Assembly (NCBI GenBank): GCA_964505265.1
Contig: CAZDGN010000003.1
Coordinates: forward strand, 65,260 to 129,259
Reading direction: 5' to 3'
DNA length: 64,000 bases
Source: CAILUF01 sp964505265
GTDB taxonomy: Bacteria; Pseudomonadota; Alphaproteobacteria; Rickettsiales; UBA1997
Positions 17,127-26,449 of this stretch are shown here, one piece after another. A program made the translations under genes and the position numbers. Within the stretch, counting starts at the first letter, position 1. Each line of letters opens with the position of its first letter. A model generated the notes under the pieces. That model saw only the letters and a list, made by a program, of their open reading frames with translations, did not search any database and was not told the origin of the DNA.

Positions 17127-18245
17127 ATGTTCGCAAAATTAATAAGCATCGCTTTAATTTTTATAGTTTGTTGCTTTAATGTTTTGTATATTTTAACCCC
17201 TTTTTTAGCTGTTTTAATCCCTTTTATCGATTTTAATAATGATCAATTAATAATTTCTAGAATTTTATTCAACAATGTTCTTTCGCTTTTTATTGTTAGC
17301 CTATTTTCGCTAACTTTTTTAATGCTTTTTTATATGCTTTTGGATTTCCTTTTCGGATTTTCTGCGAGGCTATCTTTAAAAAATTGTAAAAAATATGAAA
17401 AATACAAGCAATATGATTTTTTGCAACCGGTCTTATCGCAAGTTAAAGAAAAATTCCAAGACAACTCAATTCAGCTTTATATCAGAAATAGCGACGAAAT
17501 TAATGCTTTTGCGGTTGGCTCTCTTAATGGAAAATACATCGTTTTATCTCGAGGCTTAATTGACCATTTTTTTGTTTGCTGTCCTGAACCAAAAACCTTT
17601 TTATCAGCAATTAGAGCAGTTATTTCTCACGAAATGTCGCACCTTATCAATAAAGATTATGTTTCGGGTTACATAATTTTAACCAACCAAAAAATCACCA
17701 ACTTAATTTCAAAATTTTTACATTTTTTCTTTTTAAATTTTACCAGATTAGTTTCGTATTTTCCATATGGAGGCAATCAAACGGCTGGTTTTATGTATCG
17801 AAGCTATTTATTAATCGATAGCTTTGTTATTTTTTTTAATCGAGTAATTGTTTTTAATGTTTATGAATTTGCTCGAAAATTTATTTCGCGCTCAATTGAA
17901 TATCGATGCGACCTTCAGGCAAGCAATGCTTTTGGCGGAAAAAATATGGCTTTAGCCCTAAGATTACTTGGAGATAACTCTTATTTTTCACTTTTTTCAA
18001 CACACCCAAATACTAAATCAAGAATTAAACGCATAGAAAATATAAAAATTTCCGAAAAATTTGTCAGACCTTGTTTTGTCGACAGTCTAGCTAATTATTT
18101 ATCCTTCACTATTTTAATATTTCTAACCTTATTATTTGCCAAATTATCAAAATTCGATTTACTAATTCGTGAAATAATTCGAAATCATGAAAACATTCAC
18201 CGCAAATTACTTTTTTTATGGAGTTTAATTGCCAAAATCTATTAA
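17127..18245 (+). CDS. HtpX-like membrane M48 metalloprotease
   Basis: A 372-residue zinc protease with two N-terminal transmembrane segments (about 5-32 and 48-78). The zinc motif HEMSH in VISHEMSHLINKDYV follows near residue 170, with the third ligand probably Glu in SIEYRCDLQASNAFGG. There are additional hydrophobic segments at about 193-215 and 232-250 and a C-terminal one near 325-345. HtpX proteins degrade misfolded inner-membrane proteins with FtsH. This one is longer than classic HtpX (about 290 residues), so I call it HtpX-like. The next gene starts 1 nt after its stop. Confidence 0.8.
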   Translation: MFAKLISIALIFIVCCFNVLYILTPFLAVLIPFIDFNNDQLIISRILFNNVLSLFIVSLFSLTFLMLFYMLLDFLFGFSARLSLKNCKKYEKYKQYDFLQPVLSQVKEKFQDNSIQLYIRNSDEINAFAVGSLNGKYIVLSRGLIDHFFVCCPEPKTFLSAIRAVISHEMSHLINKDYVSGYIILTNQKITNLISKFLHFFFLNFTRLVSYFPYGGNQTAGFMYRSYLLIDSFVIFFNRVIVFNVYEFARKFISRSIEYRCDLQASNAFGGKNMALALRLLGDNSYFSLFSTHPNTKSRIKRIENIKISEKFVRPCFVDSLANYLSFTILIFLTLLFAKLSKFDLLIREIIRNHENIHRKLLFLWSLIAKIY

Positions 18246-18246
18246 C

Positions 18247-19989
18247 ATGCAAAAATTTAATAATCTAGCACAGTTAATTTTTTATATGAAAAATAATTTA
18301 AAGAATGATAATTTTTTAAATTATAAACATAACGAAAATTGGCATAAAATTTCTGTTGAAGATTTCTGCAATCAAGTATTTGCCTTAAGCCTTGCTTTAA
18401 ATAAAATTGGAGTAAAAAAAGGTGATCGACTTGCTAATTATTCTTATCAAAACCCAAAATGGTTGATTGTTGATTTTGCCTCAATCCTAGCTGGCGCCAT
18501 CACTGTTCCGATATTTAATAATATCAATGACGATAATTTATTTTACGAAATTGAAGATGCAAATTGTAAATTTATTTTTACTGACAAGACCGATATTACC
18601 AAAAAAATTTGGCAAAAATTTTCTAATATCAATGTCATCGCTGATAATTTTAACGGGGAAAATATTTATTCACTCGAAGATTTAATTAATAGTGAAATTG
18701 CAAATGTTGCCTCAAATATTGAATTACTTCAAAATCTTGCTTCGGAAATTTTACCTACCGATATTGCTACTATTGTTTATACCTCAGGAAGCACCTCAAA
18801 ACCAAAGGGGGTTGAGGTTCTTCACCAATCATTAGTTTCACAAATTCATGATTCCGATAGTTTTTTTCGGTTAAATAAATCACAAGTTGTATTGTCTTAT
18901 TTGCCTTTGGCTCATATTTTTGAAAGAATGGTTATGATGTATTATTTAAGTATTGGAATGAATATTTATTTTGTTGACAACATCAAAAAACTCGGGGAAT
19001 TTTTAAGAGAAGTTCGTCCAAATCTTATGACATCAGTGCCCAGAGCCCTAGAAAAAGTTTATGCCAAAATAAATTCTTCAATCAATGATGCTAGTTTTAT
19101 AAAAAAATTAATTGGCAAAACCGCTTTAAAAAAGGCATTAGTTAAGGACCCAAACCAAAAAAATACATTAATTGATAAGTTTTTTGACAAAATTATTTAC
19201 AGTAAATTTCGACAAGCATTAGGTGCAAATATGGAAATGATTATTTGCGGAGGCAATGCTTTATCAGCCGATCTAGAACGATTTTATTGGAATATCGGAG
19301 TCAAAATTTATTGTGGCTATGGTATGACAGAATGCTCACCAGTATTAGCAACTAACGCACCAAATCAGCAAAAATTTACCACTGTTGGCAAAGCTTTTCC
19401 AGCAGTATCCCTAAAACTAGCAAGCGATGGCGAACTTCTTGCCAAGGGCATTAATGTAATGAAGCAATATCACAATCAACCAGAAAAAACCGCAGAATGT
19501 TTTGAGAATGACTGGTTTAAAACTGGGGATTTAGCAGAAATCGATAAGGAAGGTTTTGTAAAAATAGTTGGAAGAAAAAAAGAGTTATTTAAAACCAGCA
19601 ATGGCAAATTTGTTCATCCAGTTTTAATTGAACAAAAATTGGTGCAAGAATTGGGTTTTTTAATTGGGGCAATTGTAGTTGCCGAAAATAGAAATTTTGT
19701 TAGTGCCCTTTTATTTATTGATTACGAATTAATAAGTAATATAAAGAAAAAATTAAATTTTATTGGCAATAATCAAGATTTCACCAATTCTACTATTTTA
19801 AATAATTATTGTGAAAAAGTAATTAATTCGATAAATTTAAATCTTGATAGCTGGGAGCAAATTAAAAAATTTAAAATAATTTCTCAACAAATTTCTATTG
19901 AAAATGGCGAAATAACTCCATCAATGAAGCTTAAAAGAAATATTTTGGAAAAAAGATTTGAAAACGAAATTAACAATTTTTACAACTAA
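18247..19989 (+). CDS. long-chain fatty acid--CoA (AMP-forming) ligase
   Basis: A 580-residue adenylate-forming enzyme that activates fatty acids to acyl-CoA. Motifs are the P-loop-like YTSGSTSKPKGVEV, YGMTECSPV (A5), the A7 motif WFKTGDLAEID and the A8 motif VKIVGRKKELFKTSNGKFVHP with its conserved Arg and Lys. The C-terminal lysine region is TPSMKLKRNIL. The start is taken at ATG 18247, one base after the htpX stop, rather than the in-frame TTG at 18229. The substrate chain length is not visible from sequence; FadD15-type long-chain ligases are the closest pattern. Use of host lipids is a possible reason for keeping it. Confidence 0.88.
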   Translation: MQKFNNLAQLIFYMKNNLKNDNFLNYKHNENWHKISVEDFCNQVFALSLALNKIGVKKGDRLANYSYQNPKWLIVDFASILAGAITVPIFNNINDDNLFYEIEDANCKFIFTDKTDITKKIWQKFSNINVIADNFNGENIYSLEDLINSEIANVASNIELLQNLASEILPTDIATIVYTSGSTSKPKGVEVLHQSLVSQIHDSDSFFRLNKSQVVLSYLPLAHIFERMVMMYYLSIGMNIYFVDNIKKLGEFLREVRPNLMTSVPRALEKVYAKINSSINDASFIKKLIGKTALKKALVKDPNQKNTLIDKFFDKIIYSKFRQALGANMEMIICGGNALSADLERFYWNIGVKIYCGYGMTECSPVLATNAPNQQKFTTVGKAFPAVSLKLASDGELLAKGINVMKQYHNQPEKTAECFENDWFKTGDLAEIDKEGFVKIVGRKKELFKTSNGKFVHPVLIEQKLVQELGFLIGAIVVAENRNFVSALLFIDYELISNIKKKLNFIGNNQDFTNSTILNNYCEKVINSINLNLDSWEQIKKFKIISQQISIENGEITPSMKLKRNILEKRFENEINNFYN

Positions 19990-21179
19990 AAGTTAAAGCT
20001 AAAAAATTTTTTTAAACGCTTGATGGCTTCATCAATTTCTTGATAATTTCTTATCATCGAAAATCTAACATAGCCTTCTCCATTAGCCCCAAATGAACTA
20101 CCTGGTGACATAGCAACTCCCGCATCTAAAATCATTTTTTTACAAAATTCAAAGGAATTTAAGTGCGAAAATTGTGGTGGAATTTTGGTCCAAATAAACA
20201 TACTAGCCTTAGGTTTTTCAATGTGCCAACACAGTTCTTGATGAAATTTTTCGACAAAATAATTTCCTCTATCAAAATATAATTTTCTGAGATTCATTAA
20301 ATATTCATCACTCTTTTCGCTCAAGGCACTTCCAGCAATCATTTGTAATGGAGTAAAAGATCCATAATCAAGATAAGATTTAATATTATATAAGGCTGAA
20401 ATTAATTTTTCACAACCAGCCGCAAATCCTACCCTAGTTCCAGCTAATGAGAAGCTTTTGGAAACCGATGAAAATTCGATGGCGATATCCTTAGCTCCAT
20501 TAACTTCTAGTATCGAGTGCGGTTTATCTTTTTCATTAAAATAAAGTTCGCAATAGGCTATATCCGAAATGATGTAAATTTGATGTTTTTTACAAAAATC
20601 AACAATTTCTTGATAAAAATTTAAATCGACAATTTCCGTGGTTGGATTGCAGGGATAAGAGATAATTACAGCCAAGGGTTTTTTTGAAGCATTTTCCACA
20701 AATTTTTTGAATTTTTCTAAAAAATCAAGAGGTTTAATGGCATCAATGTGCACGATTTTAGTATTGGCAATTACAAAAGCAAAAGTATGAATTGGATAAG
20801 ATGGCGAAGGAACGCAAATATAATTATCATCGCCAGCAATTGCCGTTGCAAGTGAGGCAATACCTTCCTTGGCACCAATGGTAACTAATGATTGAGTTTT
20901 GTAATTTAGGTCAACTCCAAATCTTCTTTGATAATATTGAGTTAATGATTTTTTTAAAAAATCAATACCCCCCGTCACCGAATAACCATATAAATTGCCA
21001 TTTAATGATAGTTCGGATAATTCTTGCATAATAAATTGTGGAGGTGATGAATCGGGGTTGCCCATACCAAAATCAATGATATTCATGCCTTTTTCAATAG
21101 CCTGTTGTTTTAATTGATAGATGGAAGCAAAAATATAAGGAGGAAGTTTTTGACTTAAAAAATTATTATTTTTTGACAT
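19986..21179 (-). CDS. class I/II aminotransferase, AlaC-like
   Basis: A 397-residue PLP enzyme of fold type I. Visible elements are MGNPDSSPP, the substrate-binding YGYSVTGG, SYPCNPTTEIV (Asn for the PLP oxygen), DIAYCELYF (Asp and Tyr), and the Schiff-base Lys in SVSKSFSLAGTRVGF, with Arg in YVRFSMI. The opening LPPYIFASIYQLKQQA is characteristic of the AlaC/YfdZ group of glutamate-pyruvate transaminases. LL-diaminopimelate aminotransferase is a related alternative. It overlaps the convergent acyl-CoA ligase end by 4 nt and the upstream small gene by 14 nt. Confidence 0.82.
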   Translation of the reverse strand: MSKNNNFLSQKLPPYIFASIYQLKQQAIEKGMNIIDFGMGNPDSSPPQFIMQELSELSLNGNLYGYSVTGGIDFLKKSLTQYYQRRFGVDLNYKTQSLVTIGAKEGIASLATAIAGDDNYICVPSPSYPIHTFAFVIANTKIVHIDAIKPLDFLEKFKKFVENASKKPLAVIISYPCNPTTEIVDLNFYQEIVDFCKKHQIYIISDIAYCELYFNEKDKPHSILEVNGAKDIAIEFSSVSKSFSLAGTRVGFAAGCEKLISALYNIKSYLDYGSFTPLQMIAGSALSEKSDEYLMNLRKLYFDRGNYFVEKFHQELCWHIEKPKASMFIWTKIPPQFSHLNSFEFCKKMILDAGVAMSPGSSFGANGEGYVRFSMIRNYQEIDEAIKRLKKFFSFNF

Positions 21180-21603
21180 TTTCTTTGGATGAGGTATTTA
21201 AAATTGGAGTAAGAATGGAAATTTTTTCAGCAATTTGACTTGGCGAATTAAGATTTTTACTGGACAAAACTTTTGCTTTAATTTCTGGTGAAATTTTTCG
21301 AGAACGATTCTCTAAATTCACTATCATTGCCAAATAATGAGCAAGGTTTTTACTGCCAACTGCTACAATAATTCTAGAAATTTCTTTGGGTGGAAGCTCA
21401 TCAATATCAATATTTCTAATATAAAAAATGTTATTTGAGACTAGATTATCCTGAAAAGAAGAGCTGGGGGCTGAATTAAAATCATCTTTGACAAAATCAT
21501 TCAATGATTCTTTGTTTTCTATATCATTATTTTCAACAATATTGGATTTTAAATCTTGATTTTTATGAAACAAAGTATTTTGAGAGTTATCGAATAATGA
21601 CAT
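21166..21603 (-). CDS. hypothetical protein with a C-terminal helical domain
   Basis: A 145-residue protein. The first 55 residues are Asn/Asp/Ser-rich and probably disordered. Residues about 60-125 form an ordered region containing IDIDELPPKEISRIIVAVG and AHYLAMIVNLENRSRKIS. That helical pattern faintly recalls the C-terminal repeats of FliG, but the likeness is too weak to name it. Its ATG overlaps the TAA of the preceding gene by one base (TAATG), and its end overlaps the aminotransferase gene by 14 nt, so it is translated within a tight minus-strand operon. Confidence 0.6.
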   Translation of the reverse strand: MSLFDNSQNTLFHKNQDLKSNIVENNDIENKESLNDFVKDDFNSAPSSSFQDNLVSNNIFYIRNIDIDELPPKEISRIIVAVGSKNLAHYLAMIVNLENRSRKISPEIKAKVLSSKNLNSPSQIAEKISILTPILNTSSKENVKK

Positions 21604-21926
21604 TATAAAGTCCCCCTGGAAATTCTAAATAAACGGTTAATTATTTTAATTAAATTATTGAAAAAATTCATTTCTTCAAACGATAAATTATAATCACCAC
21701 TTTCAATATCTTTGTCGCTTAAAATAGCTATCTTACCAAATGTTAGATCATCATCAGAAAATTTGGAAATATGAAAAAATAACTCCTCAACAATACGTTC
21801 AATTTCAGGATTATATTCCTTTATTGCCTCGTCTTTTCTTGCAATTTCAATTATATTTTCAATCAATATATTTTTGGTTGATGGACTATTTGATGGAGTA
21901 TTGTTGGTTTCAAATTCAATAGTCAT
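21603..21926 (-). CDS. small hypothetical acidic protein
   Basis: A 107-residue protein rich in Glu, Ile, Asn and Phe, with a disordered start (TNNTPSNSPST) and predicted helices after residue 20. No signal peptide, membrane segment or catalytic motif is seen and no family is recognised. It overlaps the AmgK-like kinase gene upstream by 11 nt and the following hypothetical gene by one base. The run kinase - this gene - 145-residue gene - aminotransferase is therefore one transcription unit. Confidence 0.55.
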   Translation of the reverse strand: MTIEFETNNTPSNSPSTKNILIENIIEIARKDEAIKEYNPEIERIVEELFFHISKFSDDDLTFGKIAILSDKDIESGDYNLSFEEMNFFNNLIKIINRLFRISRGTL

Positions 21927-22902
21927 TTTTTAAGTAATTTAATAACAATTTACGAAAATCCTCTAGAAATATTTTTGAAGAATTTAATCTATTGTGAACA
22001 TAATTTTCAACCCTAGGTAAATAGTGTAAATATTGTTTTTTGTGGTCACGATTGGCTAACCTAGCAAAAATTCCAAGGATTTTAATATTTCTTTGCAAAG
22101 ATAAAATTTCATAGTCCAAAATAATTTCATCAACATTATTTTTAGAGTTTAAAATAAAATAATCAAATATTTTTTTTGCATTTTCAACCGAAATATCTCG
22201 TCTCGCATCTTCAATTAAAGATACCAAATCATAAGCTCTTGAACCAATTAATCCATCTTGAAAATCAAGCAAACCAACTGAATTCTTCCCCCTAAATGAA
22301 TTTAAAACCATCAAATTATCAGCATGATAATCTCGAAGAACTAATACTTGCGAAGATTTTGAAAGTTTATCAAAAATATCAAACCAAGTTTTTTTGTAAA
22401 ATTCTTTTTGCTCTATGGAAATTTTGATATTTTTATGCGGCAAATACCAATTTATCAAAAGCTCAACCTCGCGATACAATACTGCTAAGTTATATTTATG
22501 AACTTTTTCAAGATGAATATTCGCGGTTTTTTCATGTAAATCAAGCAAAACATCACAAGCATTTTGATAAATTTTCAACTCTTCATTTGGATTATTTTGT
22601 AAGAATTTAGTAAAACTTTCATCACCAAAATCTTCTAGTAAAATTAATCCTAAGGACAAATCCTTGGCAATAATTTTTGGAGCCGATAGATTCAAATCTA
22701 GCAAAATTTCATCGATTAAAATAAAACTACTACAATCTTCATATCCAACTGGTGCATACATCAAAATATTTACTCCTAACTCATGATTTATGCGATAATA
22801 TGACCGAAAGGAAGCATCTCCCGCAATTTTATTTATAGAAAAATTTTTTAAATCTAATTTTTGTAAAAATTCTCTGGCAATTTCGTAATTTAAATTCAAC
22901 AT
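21916..22902 (-). CDS. amgK: AmgK-like sugar kinase (aminoglycoside phosphotransferase fold)
   Basis: A 328-residue kinase-like protein. The N-lobe has AGDASFRSYYRI (loop equivalent to the P-loop). The catalytic loop is VLRDYHADNLMVL with Asp and Asn, and the metal-binding Asp lies in VGLLDFQDGLIGSRAYDLVSLIEDARRD. These motifs match AmgK, the anomeric MurNAc/GlcNAc kinase of the MurNAc salvage route, better than antibiotic-resistance kinases. NagZ at 28968 supplies a substrate-releasing step for the same recycling. MurU and TsaE, common neighbours in other alphaproteobacteria, are not here. The final assignment needs substrate data. Confidence 0.7.
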   Translation of the reverse strand: MLNLNYEIAREFLQKLDLKNFSINKIAGDASFRSYYRINHELGVNILMYAPVGYEDCSSFILIDEILLDLNLSAPKIIAKDLSLGLILLEDFGDESFTKFLQNNPNEELKIYQNACDVLLDLHEKTANIHLEKVHKYNLAVLYREVELLINWYLPHKNIKISIEQKEFYKKTWFDIFDKLSKSSQVLVLRDYHADNLMVLNSFRGKNSVGLLDFQDGLIGSRAYDLVSLIEDARRDISVENAKKIFDYFILNSKNNVDEIILDYEILSLQRNIKILGIFARLANRDHKKQYLHYLPRVENYVHNRLNSSKIFLEDFRKLLLNYLKNDY

Positions 22903-22903
22903 A

Positions 22904-23581
22904 TTAAAAATCTAGTTTAGTATACCATGAAGGGGGAGCGATATTTGCAACAGTATCTTGCAATACTTCTTTAAAAACTTTATGAGATTTGATTAAGCAA
23001 TACCAGTCTTTGGTTGGCTGATAATGATGCCAATTTATATCACCAAAATAATCCAAAACTGAAATATGCGAGGCCGCCGAAAAATCGGCAACAGAAATTT
23101 CATCTCCCGCTAAATATTTTCTACTTTCAAGTAAAAATTCAATATAGCTTAGATGTATATTAAGATTTCGACGAGAGATTCTTAAAATATCAGAGTCGGG
23201 AGCCTTTTGGTCAAGAGAGTAGCGATTAAAAAATCTTTCATTTAAAATATATTTGGTAACCTCATTATAGAATTTTTCATCGAACCAATTTTGTAGCCTT
23301 CTGGCTTCTGCTTTTCTGGCAATATTATCGCCAATAAAATTTCGAGTATCTTGATGTTTTTCTTCAATATATTCAACAATAACCGAACTGTAGGCAATCA
23401 AATTTGAGCTGATATTGTCGAATAAAACTGGCACTGATCCAGCTGGGTTCATGGCAATAAATTCTTTTCTTCGCTCCCAGAAATTTTCTTGAATTAATTC
23501 AAAATCAACCTCCTTGGCGGTTAAATGCACGCGCACTTTACGAGAAAATGGACATAATGGATGATGATAAAGTCTATACAT
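22904..23581 (-). CDS. fzlA: FzlA-type GST-fold cell division protein
   Basis: A 225-residue protein of glutathione S-transferase fold. The thioredoxin-like N-domain is LYHHPLCPFSRKVRVHLTAKEVDFEL, with NPAGSVPVL (cis-Pro) near residue 50. An all-helical C-domain follows with the N-capping motif SVADFSAASHISVLDY. The ending PPSWYTKLDF closely matches what I recall for Caulobacter FzlA (PPAHYADLDF), whose C-terminus binds FtsZ curvature and division partners. Caulobacter FzlA lacks GST activity and promotes constriction. A generic GST is the alternative. It is divergent from polA. Confidence 0.75.
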   Translation of the reverse strand: MYRLYHHPLCPFSRKVRVHLTAKEVDFELIQENFWERRKEFIAMNPAGSVPVLFDNISSNLIAYSSVIVEYIEEKHQDTRNFIGDNIARKAEARRLQNWFDEKFYNEVTKYILNERFFNRYSLDQKAPDSDILRISRRNLNIHLSYIEFLLESRKYLAGDEISVADFSAASHISVLDYFGDINWHHYQPTKDWYCLIKSHKVFKEVLQDTVANIAPPSWYTKLDF

Positions 23582-23650
23582 AATTTTTTGATTTTATTTT
23601 TAATTCATTTTAACTATTATTTTAATATCGCAAATATTAATTTTAAAGAA

Positions 23651-26446
23651 ATGAAAAAAATTATTTTAATTGATGGTTATGGCTTTGTTTTTCGTGCCTA
23701 TCATTCACTGCCACCACTATCAAGATCTGATGGAACACCAGTTGGAGCGGTATATGGCTTCATAAATATGCTAATAAAATTAATTGCTTCCCTTGATTCT
23801 TCGCATTTAGCTGTGGTTTTAGATGCTGGTTCAAAAACATTTCGTCATCAAATTTATGATAAATATAAAGCCAATCGTCCACCCTGCCCCGAAGATTTGA
23901 TACCACAATTTCCAATTATTCGTCAAGCGATTGAAGCCTTAAATATTAAGGTTTTGGAAAAGGTTGGCTTTGAAGCTGATGACATTATAGCGACACTTTC
24001 CTCGCAGGCTCAAGCTCAAGATTTTGAAGTAGTGATTGTCTCATCGGATAAGGATTTGATGCAACTAGTTGATAAAAACATAAAAATGTATGATGCTTTC
24101 AAAAATAAAACTATAGATATCCCTGAAGTTTTAGAAAAATTTATGGTTTCACCAAAACAAGTTTGCGATGTTTTGGCTCTTATTGGGGATGCTTCAGATA
24201 ATATACCTGGGGTCAAAGGAATTGGTCCAAAAAATGCTTCGGAATTTATCAATCAATTTGATAATATCGAAAATTTATATAGCAATATCGATGAAATTAA
24301 AAATGCTAATAAAAAACAATTGCTCTTAAATGACAAGGAAAGGGCTTTTTTATCAAAAAAACTTGCTCAACTCGATCATTTTGTAGAATTAAATTTAACC
24401 ATAAATGATTTACAAATTAAAAATATTGACCCGCATAAATTACTTAAATTCTTGGAAATTCAAGGCTTCAAATCGCTTATTTATAAAGTGCAAAAAGAAT
24501 TTAAAATCGATAATTCTAACAATTCGCAATCCGAAATTTCTCAAGATATTTCTAATGAAAAAAACCCCGTCAACAAACAGCAAATTCCTGTAAAAATTAC
24601 TAGAATTGAATCATTGGAAAAAATTGAAAATATCCATAAAATTGCCCAAAAAAAAGGCAATATTTTACTTAACTATATTTTATGCGAAAATAAAATCTCG
24701 CAAATTTTTTTGACCGCTTTTGGTACTCAAAATGATTATATTGAAACCTTTTTTGCCAATATCAATAACTTCTCGGCAAATAGTAATTTTGATTTGTTAA
24801 ATTTTAATGAAAATGAGGAAAAAAATAATCATTTTTCTCTTGAAGATTTTGATAAGATATTATTTGACAATAGTATTCGCAAATTATTTTATGACAGCAA
24901 AGAATTTTTACGACTATATCATAATTTTGAAATCAATAAATACCAAAAATTTGTAAGCTCTCCTTGGATTTTAGATGACCTAAAACAGATGAGTTATATC
25001 ATCAATTCTGCCAATCATTTTAGTTTAATTGAGCTTATTGAAAATTTTTCTACAAGTAAATTTTTCGATGTAAATTTTATGGAAAATCTTGATAAAATTG
25101 AAAAAAATGACTTTAACGACAAGATTTTTTTAAATGACGAAGATGCAAAAGCCAATTTTTTTGCTAATTTAAATTATGGAATTATCCAAATTTACGAAAA
25201 TCTAGCGCAAAAAATCAGCGAACAAAATCTTCATCACAATTATTTAAAACTCGAATTACCGCTTTTAAATTGTCTTGCCGAGCTTGAATTTAACGGCATT
25301 TTAGTCGATGGAGAAAAATTAAAACATTTAAGCGGTTTTTTTAGCAAAAAAATTACTGAAATTTCTACCGAAATTTATCAATTGTCAGGCGAAGAATTTA
25401 ACATAGCTTCAAGCAAGCAATTGGCCGAAATTTTATTTCAAAAAATGCAAATTGAGCCAAGCAAAAAATCCAAAAAAACCAAAGCTTTTTCAACTGACAA
25501 TAAAGTTCTCGAAGATTTATCTTTTCAAGGTTTTGAAATTGCCAAAAAAATTATTGATTTTCGCAAATTTTCCAAATTAAAAAACACTTATAGCGATAGC
25601 TTGCCAAAGCAAATTAATCCGATAACCAAGCGTATTCACAGCCATTTTTCAGCTTCTAGCACCTTAACAGGCAGGCTTTCATCATTCAATCCCAATCTTC
25701 AAAATATTCCAATTAAAACTTTGGAAGGAAAGAAAATTCGCGAATGTTTTATTGCCAAAAAGGATCATATTTTTCTAAGCGCCGATTATTCGCAAATTGA
25801 ACTTAGAATTTTAGCCCACTTAGCGCAAATTCCAGAATTAATTTCTGCCTTTGAAAATAATAAAGATATTCACATAGCAACCGCAAGTCAAATTTTCAAT
25901 ATTGATGAAAGTGAAGTATCAAGCGAGCTTCGTTCCAAGGCAAAAGCCATAAATTTTGGAATAATTTATGGTATTAGTGGTTATGGATTGGCTCGCCAAC
26001 TAGGCATATCGAATCGTGATGCTAGCAATTATATCAAAGCATATTTTGAAAAATATCAAGGCATCAAAGATTTTATGAACAAAACCACTGAAAATGCCCA
26101 ATTAAATGGCTTTGTATCGACTATTTCTGGTAGAAAATGTTTCATAAAAGACATCCAAAGTAAAAATCCAATTTTAAGAGCCGAAGCTCAAAGACAGGCA
26201 ATCAACGCCCCAATTCAAGGAAGTTCTGCGGATATAATTAAAAAAGCAATGATAAAAATTCATAAAATTATTAAAAATAAAAAAATGCAATCAAAGATGA
26301 TTTTACAAATTCACGATGAATTAATTTTTGAGACTAACCAAAATGAAATTGAAGATTTACAAAAAATCTTAAATGAAGAAATGATTAATTCTTACCCGCT
26401 TTCGGTCAAGTTAAAAATCGATTTTCATTGCTCTAACCATTGGTAA
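23651..26446 (+). CDS. polA: DNA polymerase I
   Basis: A 931-residue Pol I that removes RNA primers and fills repair gaps. The start ATG 23651 (MKKIILIDGYGFVFRAYHS) is chosen over an upstream in-frame ATG. The 5' nuclease domain (1-290) has the acidic motifs EADDIIATL and SSDKDLMQL. The polymerase domain (about 530-931) has SADYSQIELRILAH, the O-helix RSKAKAINFGIIYG and the catalytic QIHDELIFE. The intermediate 3'-5' exonuclease domain is degenerate: at the expected FDTETD site the sequence reads ILLNYILCEN, so proofreading is probably lost. Confidence 0.95.
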   Translation: MKKIILIDGYGFVFRAYHSLPPLSRSDGTPVGAVYGFINMLIKLIASLDSSHLAVVLDAGSKTFRHQIYDKYKANRPPCPEDLIPQFPIIRQAIEALNIKVLEKVGFEADDIIATLSSQAQAQDFEVVIVSSDKDLMQLVDKNIKMYDAFKNKTIDIPEVLEKFMVSPKQVCDVLALIGDASDNIPGVKGIGPKNASEFINQFDNIENLYSNIDEIKNANKKQLLLNDKERAFLSKKLAQLDHFVELNLTINDLQIKNIDPHKLLKFLEIQGFKSLIYKVQKEFKIDNSNNSQSEISQDISNEKNPVNKQQIPVKITRIESLEKIENIHKIAQKKGNILLNYILCENKISQIFLTAFGTQNDYIETFFANINNFSANSNFDLLNFNENEEKNNHFSLEDFDKILFDNSIRKLFYDSKEFLRLYHNFEINKYQKFVSSPWILDDLKQMSYIINSANHFSLIELIENFSTSKFFDVNFMENLDKIEKNDFNDKIFLNDEDAKANFFANLNYGIIQIYENLAQKISEQNLHHNYLKLELPLLNCLAELEFNGILVDGEKLKHLSGFFSKKITEISTEIYQLSGEEFNIASSKQLAEILFQKMQIEPSKKSKKTKAFSTDNKVLEDLSFQGFEIAKKIIDFRKFSKLKNTYSDSLPKQINPITKRIHSHFSASSTLTGRLSSFNPNLQNIPIKTLEGKKIRECFIAKKDHIFLSADYSQIELRILAHLAQIPELISAFENNKDIHIATASQIFNIDESEVSSELRSKAKAINFGIIYGISGYGLARQLGISNRDASNYIKAYFEKYQGIKDFMNKTTENAQLNGFVSTISGRKCFIKDIQSKNPILRAEAQRQAINAPIQGSSADIIKKAMIKIHKIIKNKKMQSKMILQIHDELIFETNQNEIEDLQKILNEEMINSYPLSVKLKIDFHCSNHW

Positions 26447-26449
26447 GTA

